This document shows, piece after piece, positions 51,338 through 60,230 of a stretch of 64,000 nt of DNA. Where the stretch lies: positions 1 through 64,000 of the forward strand of contig JAHLAX010000046.1 of the NCBI GenBank assembly GCA_020625875.1, in the 5' to 3' direction. The notes beneath the pieces were generated by a model. The model saw nothing but the letters and a program-made list of their open reading frames with translations, did not search any database and had not been told where the DNA came from. Position 1 is the first letter of the stretch; each line of letters begins with the position of its first letter. Origin of the DNA: a bacterium (GTDB taxonomy: Bacteria; Bacillota; Clostridia; Oscillospirales; Acutalibacteraceae). A program made the translations under genes and the position numbers.

Positions 51338-53464
51338 ATGAAAATTAAACACACAGTAATTTCGCTGGTTCTCGCTCTGGCGCTTGTACTCGGTACATTC
51401 GCGGGGCTCGCAGTTACCGCGGGCGCTGAAGAAGCTTCAGATCTTGTAAACGAGCAGGGACTTGTTGAAAACGTTGAGGGCGGTTGTATTCTACACTGCT
51501 GGTGCTGGAGCTTCAACACCATTAAGGAAAATATGCAAAAAATCGCCGATGCGGGTTACTCGGCGGTTCAAACCTCGCCGATTAACGCCATTATGAATGC
51601 TGAGAACAGCGGTATGTCGCTTTACAGTAACGGCAGCGGAAAATGGTATTATTCCTATCAGCCCACAAACTATACAATCGGCAACTTTATGCTCGGCACA
51701 GAGGACGAGTTTAAGGATATGTGCGAGACAGCTCACAGCTACGGCGTAAAGGTTATTGTTGATATAGTCGCCAACCATACCACAGGACAAAAGGCGTTTG
51801 TACGAGGCGACCTCAAAACGCTTAAGGACGCGGGCGTACTCTATCATACTGACGACGGCAAATCATCCGATGTCCGCCGCAATATGACTCAGCATTATGG
51901 TGTTTGTCCTGATGTCAATACTCAGAACAAGGATTATCAGAATATAATCCTTAACTTCCTTAAGCTTTGTGTAGCTGACGGCGCCGACGGCTTCCGTTAT
52001 GATATGGCTAAGCATATTGAGCTACCAGATGATAAAGAGGCTTACGCTTCGGATTTCTGGCCGACAGTTCTCGATAACGGCTCAACCTTTGAATACGGCG
52101 AGGTACTGCAGTCTCCTTATGACCGCTTCAAGGATTACGCCGCTATTATGCACGTTACAGCATCGAATTATGGCGATAGTATCAGAAGCTATTTCTATAA
52201 CGGCTGCAATAATATAAGCGCAAGCAACTTCGTAAGTTATAACAGCAACCTTGTAAAGGCTGACCGCCTTGTTACATGGGTTGAGTCTCACGATACATAC
52301 GCTAATGATAACGATGGCAAAGTTAATAGCAGCGCGTCATTCTGGATGTCAAACTCACAGGTTCGCCGCGGCTGGGCGCTCATCGCTGCGCGCAAGGACA
52401 ACACCTCGCTGTTTTTCAGCCGTCCTAAGGGCAGCGTTGAAACAAAAAATGTTACGTTGCTCAACAATCCCAGATGGGGAGAAAACCAAATCGGTATCGC
52501 GGGCGACGACAACTACTTCCATCCCGAGGTAGTCGCTGTCAACAAGTTCAGCACAGCTATGCTCGGAGTAAGCGAGAATATCGAAAACATCAAAAACAGC
52601 AAAAAACTGTTGATGGTTTCACGAGGTACCAGAGGAGCTGTTATTATCAACAACTCTGACGAGGATGTGAATCTTGACGCTGATTTAGGACAGAAAACAA
52701 AGCTTAAAAACGGTACATACACCGACGCGGCTGACGGCGACCAATTCTATGCTTATAACGGCAGATTATTCGGTACAATTAAAGCTGAGTCCGTAACAGT
52801 ATTGTATGATGATTCGTCACTTTATAATACAGTAGTTCCCGATGAGTATCAGATTGAGATTACCGACCCGACAGTTCCCGCCACAAGCGAGACACAGCCT
52901 GCTTCCAGCGAAACTCAGCCGAGTTCAAGCGAGGCTCCCGACCCGACCACTCTCGCGCCCAAGGCGGCGAAGTCAACAATCTATGTAGGAGCTACAACCA
53001 CAATCAAGCCCAATGTTAAGAACGCGGTTGGCGCTACAACGTATAAGACCTCAAACAAGAGCGTCGCGACAGTAAGCTCAAAAGGCGTTGTCAAGGGCGT
53101 CAAGGCGGGCAGCGTAACTATCACGGTTACTAACAACAAAGTCAGCAAGAAGCTGACAATCAAAATAGTTAAGAAAAACCAGAGTATGACGGTCAAAGCC
53201 TCCGCAAAGAGCGTTAAGTACTCAAAGGTTAAAAAAGCTAAACAGACAGTTTCAGCAATAACAGTTAAAAATTATAAAGGCTCTCTTTCGTATAAAAAAG
53301 TCTCAGGCTCAGCCAAGCTCTCAGTTACCTCAAAGGGCAAGATTGTTGTCAAAAAGGGTACAAAGAAAGCTACATACAAAGCAGTTGTAAAGGTTACCGC
53401 GGCAGGTAATACCGCGTATAACAGCTCTACTAAAAAAGTCAACATAACCGTTAAGGTTAAATAA
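51338..53464 (+). CDS. Secreted GH13 alpha-amylase with Ig-like and Lys-rich domains
   Basis: 708-aa extracellular amylase. Signal peptide 1-30. GH13 barrel about 45-440, with region I DIVANHTT, region II GFRYDMAKHIE (nucleophile D222), region III FEYGEVLQ (E255) and region IV VESHDTYAND (D319). A Ser/Pro/Thr linker (about 520-540) leads to a BIG2-like Ig domain (about 545-608, YKTSNKSVATVSSKGVVKGV) and the basic Lys-rich domain (610-708, TAAGNTAY...ITVKVK). No dockerin. The start is ATG 51338, 8 bases after AAAGGA. It lies 36 bases before a second amylase gene and likely shares its transcript. It should cut alpha-1,4 bonds of starch outside the cell. Confidence 0.9.
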   Translation: MKIKHTVISLVLALALVLGTFAGLAVTAGAEEASDLVNEQGLVENVEGGCILHCWCWSFNTIKENMQKIADAGYSAVQTSPINAIMNAENSGMSLYSNGSGKWYYSYQPTNYTIGNFMLGTEDEFKDMCETAHSYGVKVIVDIVANHTTGQKAFVRGDLKTLKDAGVLYHTDDGKSSDVRRNMTQHYGVCPDVNTQNKDYQNIILNFLKLCVADGADGFRYDMAKHIELPDDKEAYASDFWPTVLDNGSTFEYGEVLQSPYDRFKDYAAIMHVTASNYGDSIRSYFYNGCNNISASNFVSYNSNLVKADRLVTWVESHDTYANDNDGKVNSSASFWMSNSQVRRGWALIAARKDNTSLFFSRPKGSVETKNVTLLNNPRWGENQIGIAGDDNYFHPEVVAVNKFSTAMLGVSENIENIKNSKKLLMVSRGTRGAVIINNSDEDVNLDADLGQKTKLKNGTYTDAADGDQFYAYNGRLFGTIKAESVTVLYDDSSLYNTVVPDEYQIEITDPTVPATSETQPASSETQPSSSEAPDPTTLAPKAAKSTIYVGATTTIKPNVKNAVGATTYKTSNKSVATVSSKGVVKGVKAGSVTITVTNNKVSKKLTIKIVKKNQSMTVKASAKSVKYSKVKKAKQTVSAITVKNYKGSLSYKKVSGSAKLSVTSKGKIVVKKGTKKATYKAVVKVTAAGNTAYNSSTKKVNITVKVK

Positions 53465-53500
53465 ATGAAGTTTTGAAATTATGATTTAGGAGTGAAGGAA

Positions 53501-56110
53501 ATGAAACTAAAAATCACCAGTATTGTGCTTGCGCTTGTAATGCTTTTGAGCTGTATTGTTATATCAAACATTCCCGTTAACGCGGTTGATACAGCCAAAA
53601 ACGCAACATCAGGCGGAAGCACGGGACCTCAGAGTAAGATTCAGGGCTCGGCGATTCTCCATTGCTTTGACTGGTCTTACAACTCAATCAAAAACAACTT
53701 GCAGGCTATCAAGGACGCGGGCTATACTGCGGTTCAGACTTCGCCTGTACAGCCACCTAAAGACTATAGCAGCAGTTACCGTGATACAGGTACTCCAGGA
53801 AGAGGAGGCGGTCAATGGTGGAAACTCTATCAGCCTCTCGGAATCCGTATCGCCGACGGCAACACATGGCTGGGCACTAAAGCTGAGCTCAAGGCTATGT
53901 GTACCGCTGCCGAGAATATGGGTATTAAGGTTATCGTCGACGTAGTAGCCAACCACGTAGCCAATAAGAGCGACGGCGGCGGTTACTGGAACGTTAACGA
54001 CGGAGTTGACGGCGACCTTAAGCGCGAGGATTATTACCACAGCTCAAATGACTGGGCTAACGACGGCAGCCGTTACTCTGTTACACAGGGTCATATCGGT
54101 ATGCCCGACCTTAATACGGGACACTCCGATATTCAGAATAAGTTCAAGGCGTTTCTTCAGGATTGTAAAAATCAGGGTGTAGACGGTTTCCGTTTTGACG
54201 CGGCTAAGCATATTGAGCTTCCGAACGATGACGGCTGCGGAAGCCAGTTCTGGCCCAACGTTCTCGGCGGCGTTCCCAACGCTTACGCCTATGGCGAAAT
54301 ACTCAACAGTCCTGGCGGCGGATGCAGCATCAGCAATTATACACAGTATATGAGCGTTACCGATAACAACGCGGGCGATTACCGCCTTAAGTGCGCTTGT
54401 GATAAGAACGCTTCAGGTCTCGCTACTAACTCACCAGGTGACGGAAAGAGCGGACTCGCGGCGAATAAATCCGTTCTTTGGGTTGAGTCTCACGATACAT
54501 ATATGGGTAATTCAGGCTCAGCGGGTATTGCTAACACATCGGGTGTACAAAGCAGTGATATTATCAAGGCGTGGGCTATCGTAGGTTCCCGCGCTGAGTG
54601 CTCGGCACTCTACTTTGCGCGTCCCGCGGCTAATATGGGTGACGCTTCTTCCGATACAACATGGAAGTCAACTCCCGTAGCCGAAGTCAACAAGTTCAAA
54701 AACTTCTTTGACGGACAGGACGAGTATCTCTCCTCACAGGGTGACTGCGCCTATAACGAGCGCGGCACCTCCGGTGTTGTTATCGCCAAGCTCGGCGGCG
54801 GCGGCAGCGTATCGCTCACAGCTCACAAAATGGCTGACGGTCAGTACAAAGACTGGGTTTCGGGCGGCACATTCACTGTTTCGGGCGGCAAAATCAGCGG
54901 TAACGTCGGCAGCTCGGGTGTAGCGGTTGTTTATAACGCTACAGTTGTTCCCGCGGGTCCCTCGGTTTCGATTGACTTCAACGGCGGCAACTACGGCGGT
55001 AACTTCTACGGCACAGCCACAATCACTCTTAACGCCGCTAACGTTAGCTCAGCTACATATAAGCTCGGCAACGACACCGCGAAGAGCTATACCACAGGCA
55101 CAAAGATTACAATAGGCGCGGGAATGAACGACGGTCAGTCTATAAACCTTGTACTTAACGGTACAGGTACAAACGGCAAAACGGTAACCCAGAGCTATTC
55201 CTTTACCAAAAAAGCCCGACCGTCAATGTCAGGCAATACGGTAGTTTTTTATGATGATACAGCCACAAACTGGGGAAATGTATGCGCCTATGTTTATATT
55301 GATGATGTAGGAATCACAAACGCGGGATGGCCTGGCGCTTCAATGACAGACCTCGGCGATCACCTCTGGGGCTATACTATTGATGACAACACATTCCCGA
55401 ACGCCAGGGTTATTTTCGCGAAACTTGGCGGCGGCGCTCAGCACAACAACCCCGATGAACCTGGTCTTGTGATAAACAAGGGCGAATGGAAGATTTATTC
55501 CAACGGTTCGTGGCAGGATTACCCCAAGCCCTCAAATCCAACTAATCCGACTAATCCGACAAGCGCAAGCTCAGGCGGAACGTACTCATATTATTACGGT
55601 GATATAAACTGCGATAATAAGGTCAACATCAACGATGTTACATTCATTCAGTTCAATCTGATTCATATTGCTTCTTATACACCGTCAACACTTGGCGCGA
55701 CTCTGGGCGATGTTGACTCCAACGGCAAAATCGCTATACAGGACGCCAACCTGATTCAACAGTATCTGGCGGGTATCAAGTCAAGCGGAAACCGCGCGGG
55801 CACGGGTTACGGTACACCTGTTACAAATCCGACCACCCCGACTCAGACTACTCCCACAAACCCGACTAATCCGAGCGGCACCGTAACTTTCTACTTTGAT
55901 AACTCAGGCTTTATGAGCGATCCTGTGGCGCGCTGCTTCATAGACGGCAACTATAACGACCATACCGACTATACAATGCAGTATGTCAGCGACGCAAAAT
56001 TCAAGGTTACTGTTCCGAGTAAGTTTAATCGTGTTGAATTCCGTTATAATAACAATAATCAGAATACTCAATGGTATAACATCGAAGACGGAAAAACATA
56101 CTCTCAATAA
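53501..56110 (+). CDS. Secreted GH13 alpha-amylase with CBM26-like module and internal dockerin
   Basis: 869-aa extracellular amylase. Signal peptide 1-29. GH13 core about 48-470: DVVANHVAN, GFRFDAAKHIE (D233), YAYGEIL (E266), VESHDTYMGN (D332). A beta module (about 485-575) is followed by a CBM26-like starch-binding module (about 578-680, VCAYVYIDDVGITNAGWPGA). An Asn-Pro-Thr linker leads to a type I dockerin (about 693-762; DINCDNKVNINDVTFIQFNL and DVDSNGKIAIQDANLIQQYL). A second linker and another small CBM-like module (about 795-869, VARCFIDGNYNDHTDY) end the protein. The dockerin lies inside, not at the end. It should dock to an amylosome-type scaffold. The start is ATG 53501 after TAGGAG. 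Confidence 0.9.
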   Translation: MKLKITSIVLALVMLLSCIVISNIPVNAVDTAKNATSGGSTGPQSKIQGSAILHCFDWSYNSIKNNLQAIKDAGYTAVQTSPVQPPKDYSSSYRDTGTPGRGGGQWWKLYQPLGIRIADGNTWLGTKAELKAMCTAAENMGIKVIVDVVANHVANKSDGGGYWNVNDGVDGDLKREDYYHSSNDWANDGSRYSVTQGHIGMPDLNTGHSDIQNKFKAFLQDCKNQGVDGFRFDAAKHIELPNDDGCGSQFWPNVLGGVPNAYAYGEILNSPGGGCSISNYTQYMSVTDNNAGDYRLKCACDKNASGLATNSPGDGKSGLAANKSVLWVESHDTYMGNSGSAGIANTSGVQSSDIIKAWAIVGSRAECSALYFARPAANMGDASSDTTWKSTPVAEVNKFKNFFDGQDEYLSSQGDCAYNERGTSGVVIAKLGGGGSVSLTAHKMADGQYKDWVSGGTFTVSGGKISGNVGSSGVAVVYNATVVPAGPSVSIDFNGGNYGGNFYGTATITLNAANVSSATYKLGNDTAKSYTTGTKITIGAGMNDGQSINLVLNGTGTNGKTVTQSYSFTKKARPSMSGNTVVFYDDTATNWGNVCAYVYIDDVGITNAGWPGASMTDLGDHLWGYTIDDNTFPNARVIFAKLGGGAQHNNPDEPGLVINKGEWKIYSNGSWQDYPKPSNPTNPTNPTSASSGGTYSYYYGDINCDNKVNINDVTFIQFNLIHIASYTPSTLGATLGDVDSNGKIAIQDANLIQQYLAGIKSSGNRAGTGYGTPVTNPTTPTQTTPTNPTNPSGTVTFYFDNSGFMSDPVARCFIDGNYNDHTDYTMQYVSDAKFKVTVPSKFNRVEFRYNNNNQNTQWYNIEDGKTYSQ

Positions 56111-56119
56111 TAGAAAGCA

Positions 56120-56147
56120 AAAAGCTGGCGCTAAGCGTCAGCTTTTT
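56120..56147 (+). terminator. Terminator of the amylase operon
   Basis: Stem AAAAGCTGGCGC / GCGTCAGCTTTT with one mismatch, then a T-tract at 56142-56147. Confidence 0.85.
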
Positions 56148-56197
56148 TGTCTGTTGTCGAAAGTCAGCAGTCAGTTATTAACGTGATTATCTAAAAG

Positions 56198-56246
56198 AAG
56201 AATCAGCAGCACTTCTCCCGCGAGATGTTACTGCTGATTCTTTTGT
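56198..56246 (-). terminator. Hairpin downstream of htpG
   Basis: Stem AAGAATCAGCAG (56198-56209) / CTGCTGATTCTT (56231-56242), 37 bases after the htpG stop on the minus strand; flanked by T-rich runs on both strands. Confidence 0.65.
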
Positions 56247-56282
56247 TGTTTTGTTAACTATTAACTTGCCGCTTTAGTGTTT

Positions 56283-58160
56283 TCACATAATTGAACAAAC
56301 CAAATCGGCGTATTCCGAGGGGTTCTCAATCGGGAGTCCCGCGATTAACAGCGCCTGATTATAGAAAATCTCGGCGTATTTCTTCGCCTTGTCATCGTCC
56401 TTGCCGATGAGCTCAACCATAGCCTTTACCGCTTCGTGATTCATATTGAGCTCAAGACAGCGCTGCGCTTTCATGCCCGCCTCGGGCTGCATAGCGCTGA
56501 AGTATTTTTCCATCTCAAAGCTGATGCCGCCCTTTGCTGTCATACAAACGGGGTGGCTTACGAGCTTTTTGCTTGCGATTACCTCGCTTACCTTGTCGCC
56601 GAGAGCGTCGCGCACGAACTTGAGCGCTTCTGTGTTTTCCTCTACGTTTTCTTCTTTATTTTCGGATTCAATTCCGAGGTCGTCGCTGTCAACGCTTCTG
56701 AACTGCTTGCCGTTATACTCGGCTAAGGTCTGAAGTGTGAACTCGTCAATATCCTGTGTACAGTAAAGCAGCTCATAACCCTTGTTGAGCACAACCTCAG
56801 CCTGCGGAAGCTTGCTGATAGCCGCCACGCTCTCGCCTGTGGCGAAGTAGATGTATTTCTGCTCCTCGGGCATACGGTCAATATACTCAGCGAGTGTTGT
56901 CTGCTTATCACCGTTTGAGGAATGGAACATCAAAAGGTCTTTGATGTTGTCCTTGTGCATACCGTAGTTGCTGACAATTCCGTATTTAAGCTGTCTGCCG
57001 AATTCATTAAAGAAGTTCTCGTATGTTTCTCTGTCCTTTTTGAGCAGGGAAGAGAGCTCGTTCTTGATTTTCTTCTCAAGTGTTTTTGCCACGGTTTTGA
57101 GCTGATGGTTGTGCTGGAGCACCTCACGCGAGATGTTGAGCGAGAAGTCCTGGCTGTCTACAACACCCTTTACAAAGCGGAAGTGGTCGGGCAAAAGCTC
57201 CTCGCAGTTTTCCATAATAAGCACGCCGCTTGAGTAGAGCTGTAAGCCCTTTTTGTACTCCTTGGTGTAGAAGTCAAACGGAGTTTTTGACGGAATATAG
57301 AGCAGCGCCTTATATGTTACAACGCCCTCAACCGAGGTTGTGATAATCTTCGCGGGCTTATCAAAAGCGTTGAACTTATCGTGATAGAATTTTTCGTATT
57401 CCTCGTCGGTTACATCCTTCTTGGGACGCTGCCAGATTGGAACCATAGAGTTGAGCGTCTCAGCCTCGGTTACGCTCTCGTACTCGGGATTGTCTGTGCC
57501 CTCGGTGCCTTCCTTAACCTTGCTGTGTGTCATATCCATTATAATAGGATAGCGGATGTAGTCGCTGTATTTTTTTACGAGCTCAGAGATTCTGTACTGC
57601 TCAAGGAACTCGCTGTAGTTTTCGTTCTCTGTGTCTTCTTTGATATGCAGGGTTACAACCGTGCCCGCGCTGTCCTTGTCGGCGTCCTTGATTGTATAAC
57701 CGTCAGCGCCCGAGGAGGTCCAGATAAAGCCTGTGTCCGCGCCGTATTTTTTGGTGTACACCTCAACCTTGTCAGCAACCATAAACGCCGAATAAAAACC
57801 TACACCAAACTGACCGATAATATCAACGTCGTCGCTTTGTTCGATTTCCTGTTTAAAGCGATAGGAACCCGACGAAGCGATTGTGCCGAGGTTCTTGTCT
57901 AGGTCTTCCTTGTCCATACCAACGCCGTTGTCCTCAATTGTGAGCACGCGGTTTTCTTTATCAATAGTAATGTTGATTTTAAAGTCACCTCTGTTAAGCC
58001 CAACCTTGTCGTCTGTCAGTGAGATAAAGCAGAGCTTATCAATAGCGTCGCTCGCGTTTGAAATAAGCTCGCGCAGAAAAATCTCCTTGTGTGTGTAAAT
58101 TGAGTTAATCATTAAATCCAAAAGCCTTTTGGATTCCGATTTGAATTGCTTTTTAGCCAA
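56283..58160 (-). CDS. htpG: Molecular chaperone HtpG (Hsp90)
   Basis: 625-aa bacterial Hsp90. The N-terminal ATP domain shows ELISNASDAIDKL, DNGVGMDKEDL, GTIASSGSYRF and GQFGVGFYSAFMVAD; the middle domain has LYIPSKTPFDFY and LNISREVLQ; the C-terminal dimerisation domain is complete. The start is TTG 58160, 8 bases after AGAAGG; the open frame continues to another TTG at 58187 with no ribosome site. Its promoter carries a palindrome centred on the -35 box, a likely operator. Confidence 0.95.
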   Translation of the reverse strand: MAKKQFKSESKRLLDLMINSIYTHKEIFLRELISNASDAIDKLCFISLTDDKVGLNRGDFKINITIDKENRVLTIEDNGVGMDKEDLDKNLGTIASSGSYRFKQEIEQSDDVDIIGQFGVGFYSAFMVADKVEVYTKKYGADTGFIWTSSGADGYTIKDADKDSAGTVVTLHIKEDTENENYSEFLEQYRISELVKKYSDYIRYPIIMDMTHSKVKEGTEGTDNPEYESVTEAETLNSMVPIWQRPKKDVTDEEYEKFYHDKFNAFDKPAKIITTSVEGVVTYKALLYIPSKTPFDFYTKEYKKGLQLYSSGVLIMENCEELLPDHFRFVKGVVDSQDFSLNISREVLQHNHQLKTVAKTLEKKIKNELSSLLKKDRETYENFFNEFGRQLKYGIVSNYGMHKDNIKDLLMFHSSNGDKQTTLAEYIDRMPEEQKYIYFATGESVAAISKLPQAEVVLNKGYELLYCTQDIDEFTLQTLAEYNGKQFRSVDSDDLGIESENKEENVEENTEALKFVRDALGDKVSEVIASKKLVSHPVCMTAKGGISFEMEKYFSAMQPEAGMKAQRCLELNMNHEAVKAMVELIGKDDDKAKKYAEIFYNQALLIAGLPIENPSEYADLVCSIM

Positions 58161-58192
58161 TGTAAAAACCTTCTTTCTTTTTTCCAAAAGAC

Positions 58193-58232
58193 ATTATAAC
58201 TCATATATCAAAAAAATTCAATTTTTTGATAT
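58193..58232 (-). promoter_or_regulatory. htpG promoter with palindrome centred on -35
   Basis: Minus strand TTGAAT (58221-58216), 17-base spacer, TATAAT (58198-58193). A perfect 11-bp inverted repeat ATATCAAAAAA (58205-58215) / TTTTTTGATAT (58222-58232) flanks the -35 hexamer exactly. It is neither a CIRCE element nor an evident CtsR heptamer repeat. Confidence 0.65.
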
Positions 58233-58338
58233 GAACATTTTTTCAAAAAATTGCATTAAAGAATGCAATTTTCCCTCTTTTTGCGCTATTAGTAGAGGGT
58301 ATGCCCCGCGCCTTCTAATATTATGAAAGGAAAAACAT

Positions 58339-58578
58339 ATGCAAGTAGATTTAATGGTCGCGCTTGTCGGTCTGGCGGGTTCCGCCGTAGGCTCGCTTTG
58401 CGGCGTGCTGATAAACACAAAGCTCAGCAACTACCGCATTGAACAGCTTGAAAAGAAGGTAGATAAACACAATAATCTTATCGAGAGAGTTTTTGAGCTC
58501 GAAAAAACCCAGCGCGTAACCGATGAAAAGATTACTGTCGCCAATCATCGAATTGACGATTTAGAGAAAGGAACATAA
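58339..58578 (+). CDS. XhlA-like small coiled-coil membrane protein
   Basis: 79-aa protein with one N-terminal membrane segment (VALVGLAGSAVGSLCGVLI) and a long charged coiled-coil (about 30-79, YRIEQLEKKVDKHNNLIERV). This form matches the small XhlA/haemolysin-type proteins that precede holins in phage lysis cassettes. AAAGGA ribosome site. It lies one base before the holin gene. Confidence 0.75.
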   Translation: MQVDLMVALVGLAGSAVGSLCGVLINTKLSNYRIEQLEKKVDKHNNLIERVFELEKTQRVTDEKITVANHRIDDLEKGT

Positions 58579-58579
58579 T

Positions 58580-58828
58580 ATGAAAGTGTCAGGACAAACA
58601 ATCGCGAGAACAGCAGTGCTTGTTATCGCTTTGGCTAACCAGCTTTTGACAGCTTTCGGCGCGAATCCGCTTCCGTTCTCGGACAATGAGGTTTACGAAA
58701 CGGTGTCAATCATAGTGTCAGCCGCGGCATCTGTCTGGGCTTGGTGGAAGAATAACAGTTTTACTATGGAAGCGCTTGAAGCTGATAAGCTGCTGAACAA
58801 ATTAAAAGGTGATAAAAATGAATCTTAA
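58580..58828 (+). CDS. Phage-type holin (phi LC3 family)
   Basis: 82-aa small membrane protein with the pattern of phage holin family 1: GQTIARTAVLVIALANQLLT, a second hydrophobic stretch (TVSIIVSAAASVWAWWKNNSFT) and a charged tail. It should make the membrane pores that release the endolysin. Its end overlaps the endolysin start by 11 bases. Confidence 0.88.
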   Translation: MKVSGQTIARTAVLVIALANQLLTAFGANPLPFSDNEVYETVSIIVSAAASVWAWWKNNSFTMEALEADKLLNKLKGDKNES

Positions 58829-59732
58829 AGATAAAAAGGGCGTTGACATTTCGTCTTTGAACGAAAATGTCGATATGTCCTTAATCAAAAAGGCGGGTTA
58901 TGACTTCGTTATGATTCGCTGCGGCTTTGGCGATAATATCGAAAGTCAGGACGATTCTCAGTTTGAGGCGAACGTCAAAAAAGCCGAAAAACTCAAAATG
59001 CCGTGGGGAGTTTATCTTTATTCATATGCCACAAGCAGAGCAGAGGCTAAGAGCGAGGCGGAACACGTCAAGCGCCTTTTAAAAGGAAAGCGCCCGACGC
59101 TTCCTGTGGCTTTTGATATGGAGGACGCCGACGGCTACAAGTTAAAACACGGCGCTATGAAAAAGTCGCTGATTACCGATATATGCGAAACGTTTTTGAG
59201 CCGTATCAAAAAAGTGGGTTACTACCCGATGCTCTACACCAGCCTGTCGTGGATAGGCAACTATATTTCGACAGATGTTACAGATAAATATGATTTGTGG
59301 GTGGCTCAGTGGAGCTCGTCCTGCGATTATAAGGGCAAGAATCTCGGAATGTGGCAGTACGGCGGCGAGGTTAACTACCTCGAAAGTAACTCAATCGGCG
59401 GCGTCGGAACAATTGATAAGGATAAGTGTATCAAGAACTATCCCGAGATAATCAAAAAAGGTGGTTATAACAACTGGAAGAAGCCTGAATTGAAAGCTTT
59501 GGACACAACAGGGTTTAAAAAGGGAGATAAAAGCAACGGCGTTTTAGCGCTTAAACAGCTCTTAATTCTTTTGAAGAATAAAGGCACAATTGCCGCCAAA
59601 GTAAAAAACGACTGCGGCTTCGGCAAAGGCACCGAAAAGGCGGTCAATCAGGTTCTCAAAAAACTCGGCTATAAACAGAACGGCATAGCAGGGGAGAAGC
59701 TTATCAAAAGGATAACAACGATGATTGACTAA
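58818..59732 (+). CDS. GH25 lysozyme endolysin
   Basis: 304-aa peptidoglycan muramidase. The GH25 domain (about 8-205) shows KGVDISSLNENVDMSLIKKA, the acidic motif AFDMEDADGY and WVAQWSSSCDYKGKNLGMWQY. The C-terminal part (about 225-304, GDKSNGVLALKQLLILLKNK) is a peptidoglycan-binding-1-like domain. No signal peptide, so export depends on the holin. The start is ATG 58818 after AAAGGTG; the frame opens at GTG 58809 on the ribosome site. Flanked by no other phage genes. Confidence 0.92.
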   Translation: MNLKDKKGVDISSLNENVDMSLIKKAGYDFVMIRCGFGDNIESQDDSQFEANVKKAEKLKMPWGVYLYSYATSRAEAKSEAEHVKRLLKGKRPTLPVAFDMEDADGYKLKHGAMKKSLITDICETFLSRIKKVGYYPMLYTSLSWIGNYISTDVTDKYDLWVAQWSSSCDYKGKNLGMWQYGGEVNYLESNSIGGVGTIDKDKCIKNYPEIIKKGGYNNWKKPELKALDTTGFKKGDKSNGVLALKQLLILLKNKGTIAAKVKNDCGFGKGTEKAVNQVLKKLGYKQNGIAGEKLIKRITTMID

Positions 59733-59765
59733 AGCAAATATCGTTGGTATAAAAGCCAACTTCAC

Positions 59766-59841
59766 TGTCATTCTGAGCGTAAGCGAAGAATCTTATATTT
59801 TCTTAATAAGATTCTTCGTCGCTTTGTTCCTCAGAATGACA
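59766..59841. repeat. GTCATYCTGAG hairpin repeat, copy 3
   Basis: TGTCATTCTGAGCG...CTCAGAATGACA with inner stem AAGAATCTTA / TAAGATTCTT. Longest and most regular of the three copies. Confidence 0.8.
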
Positions 59842-60190
59842 ATTTGGGGCTGTCGAAAGTTAACGCGACAGCCCCAAGCATTTTCTTTATGTAGCGTTGC
59901 GACCACCGCCAGTGGCGGAAAAAGGGAGCAAAAGCGCTCGGCAAAATAACGAGCCCTTGGAGTGCGCCCCAAGCGCTCCGCAGGGCGACTATATTTTGAC
60001 GCGGTTGCTTTCAAGTCACGCCACAATTCAGCCCAAAGAGCTGGTGGCGTTTTGGTTCATCTGATTTAAATGTACTGCCTCGCTTGTGGGGTTCACGTTA
60101 GTGGGAAATGCTTCTGCTGAACTACGCCCTAAAAACGCTTCCCCGAAGCGTTTTCTTAACGGGCTTTCAAGTCACGCCACTTATCAGCGT
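59842..60190. other. Non-coding region with hairpins and tRNA-Thr fragments
   Basis: No gene supported. It holds a 12-bp hairpin TTGGGGCTGTCG (59844-59855) / CGACAGCCCCAA (59866-59877), GC-rich palindromes (CCGCCAGTGGCGG; AACGCTTCCCCGAAGCGTT), and two 15-bp copies of TTCAAGTCACGCCAC (60010-60024, 60166-60180) identical to the 3' part of the nearby tRNA-Thr but in the opposite orientation. AGCTGGTGGCG (60039-60049) is a further fragment of the tRNA end. A minus-strand open frame across 59793-60026 has repeat-derived composition and is not called. Confidence 0.6.
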
Positions 60191-60230
60191 CAAAACAAAA
60201 AGGCATCCGTGTGGATGCCTTTTTGTTTTG
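60191..60230 (-). terminator. Terminator of tRNA-Thr
   Basis: Perfect 18-bp inverted repeat, AAAAAGGCATCC / GGATGCCTTTTT in its core, arms 60191-60208 and 60213-60230. It touches the CCA end of the tRNA. Confidence 0.85.

Noticed and set aside
57381-57902. 173-codon plus-strand frame inside htpG
   Set aside because: Antisense shadow of htpG; no ribosome site, and the htpG frame has complete conserved motifs.
59793-60026. 77-codon minus-strand frame downstream of the endolysin
   Set aside because: Covers a dispersed repeat and GC-rich palindromes, has no ribosome site, and looks repeat-derived.
59842-60180. Candidate structured RNA such as 6S RNA
   Set aside because: Several hairpins are present, but no promoter, long closed stem or known core could be recognised; tRNA fragments suggest scar DNA instead.
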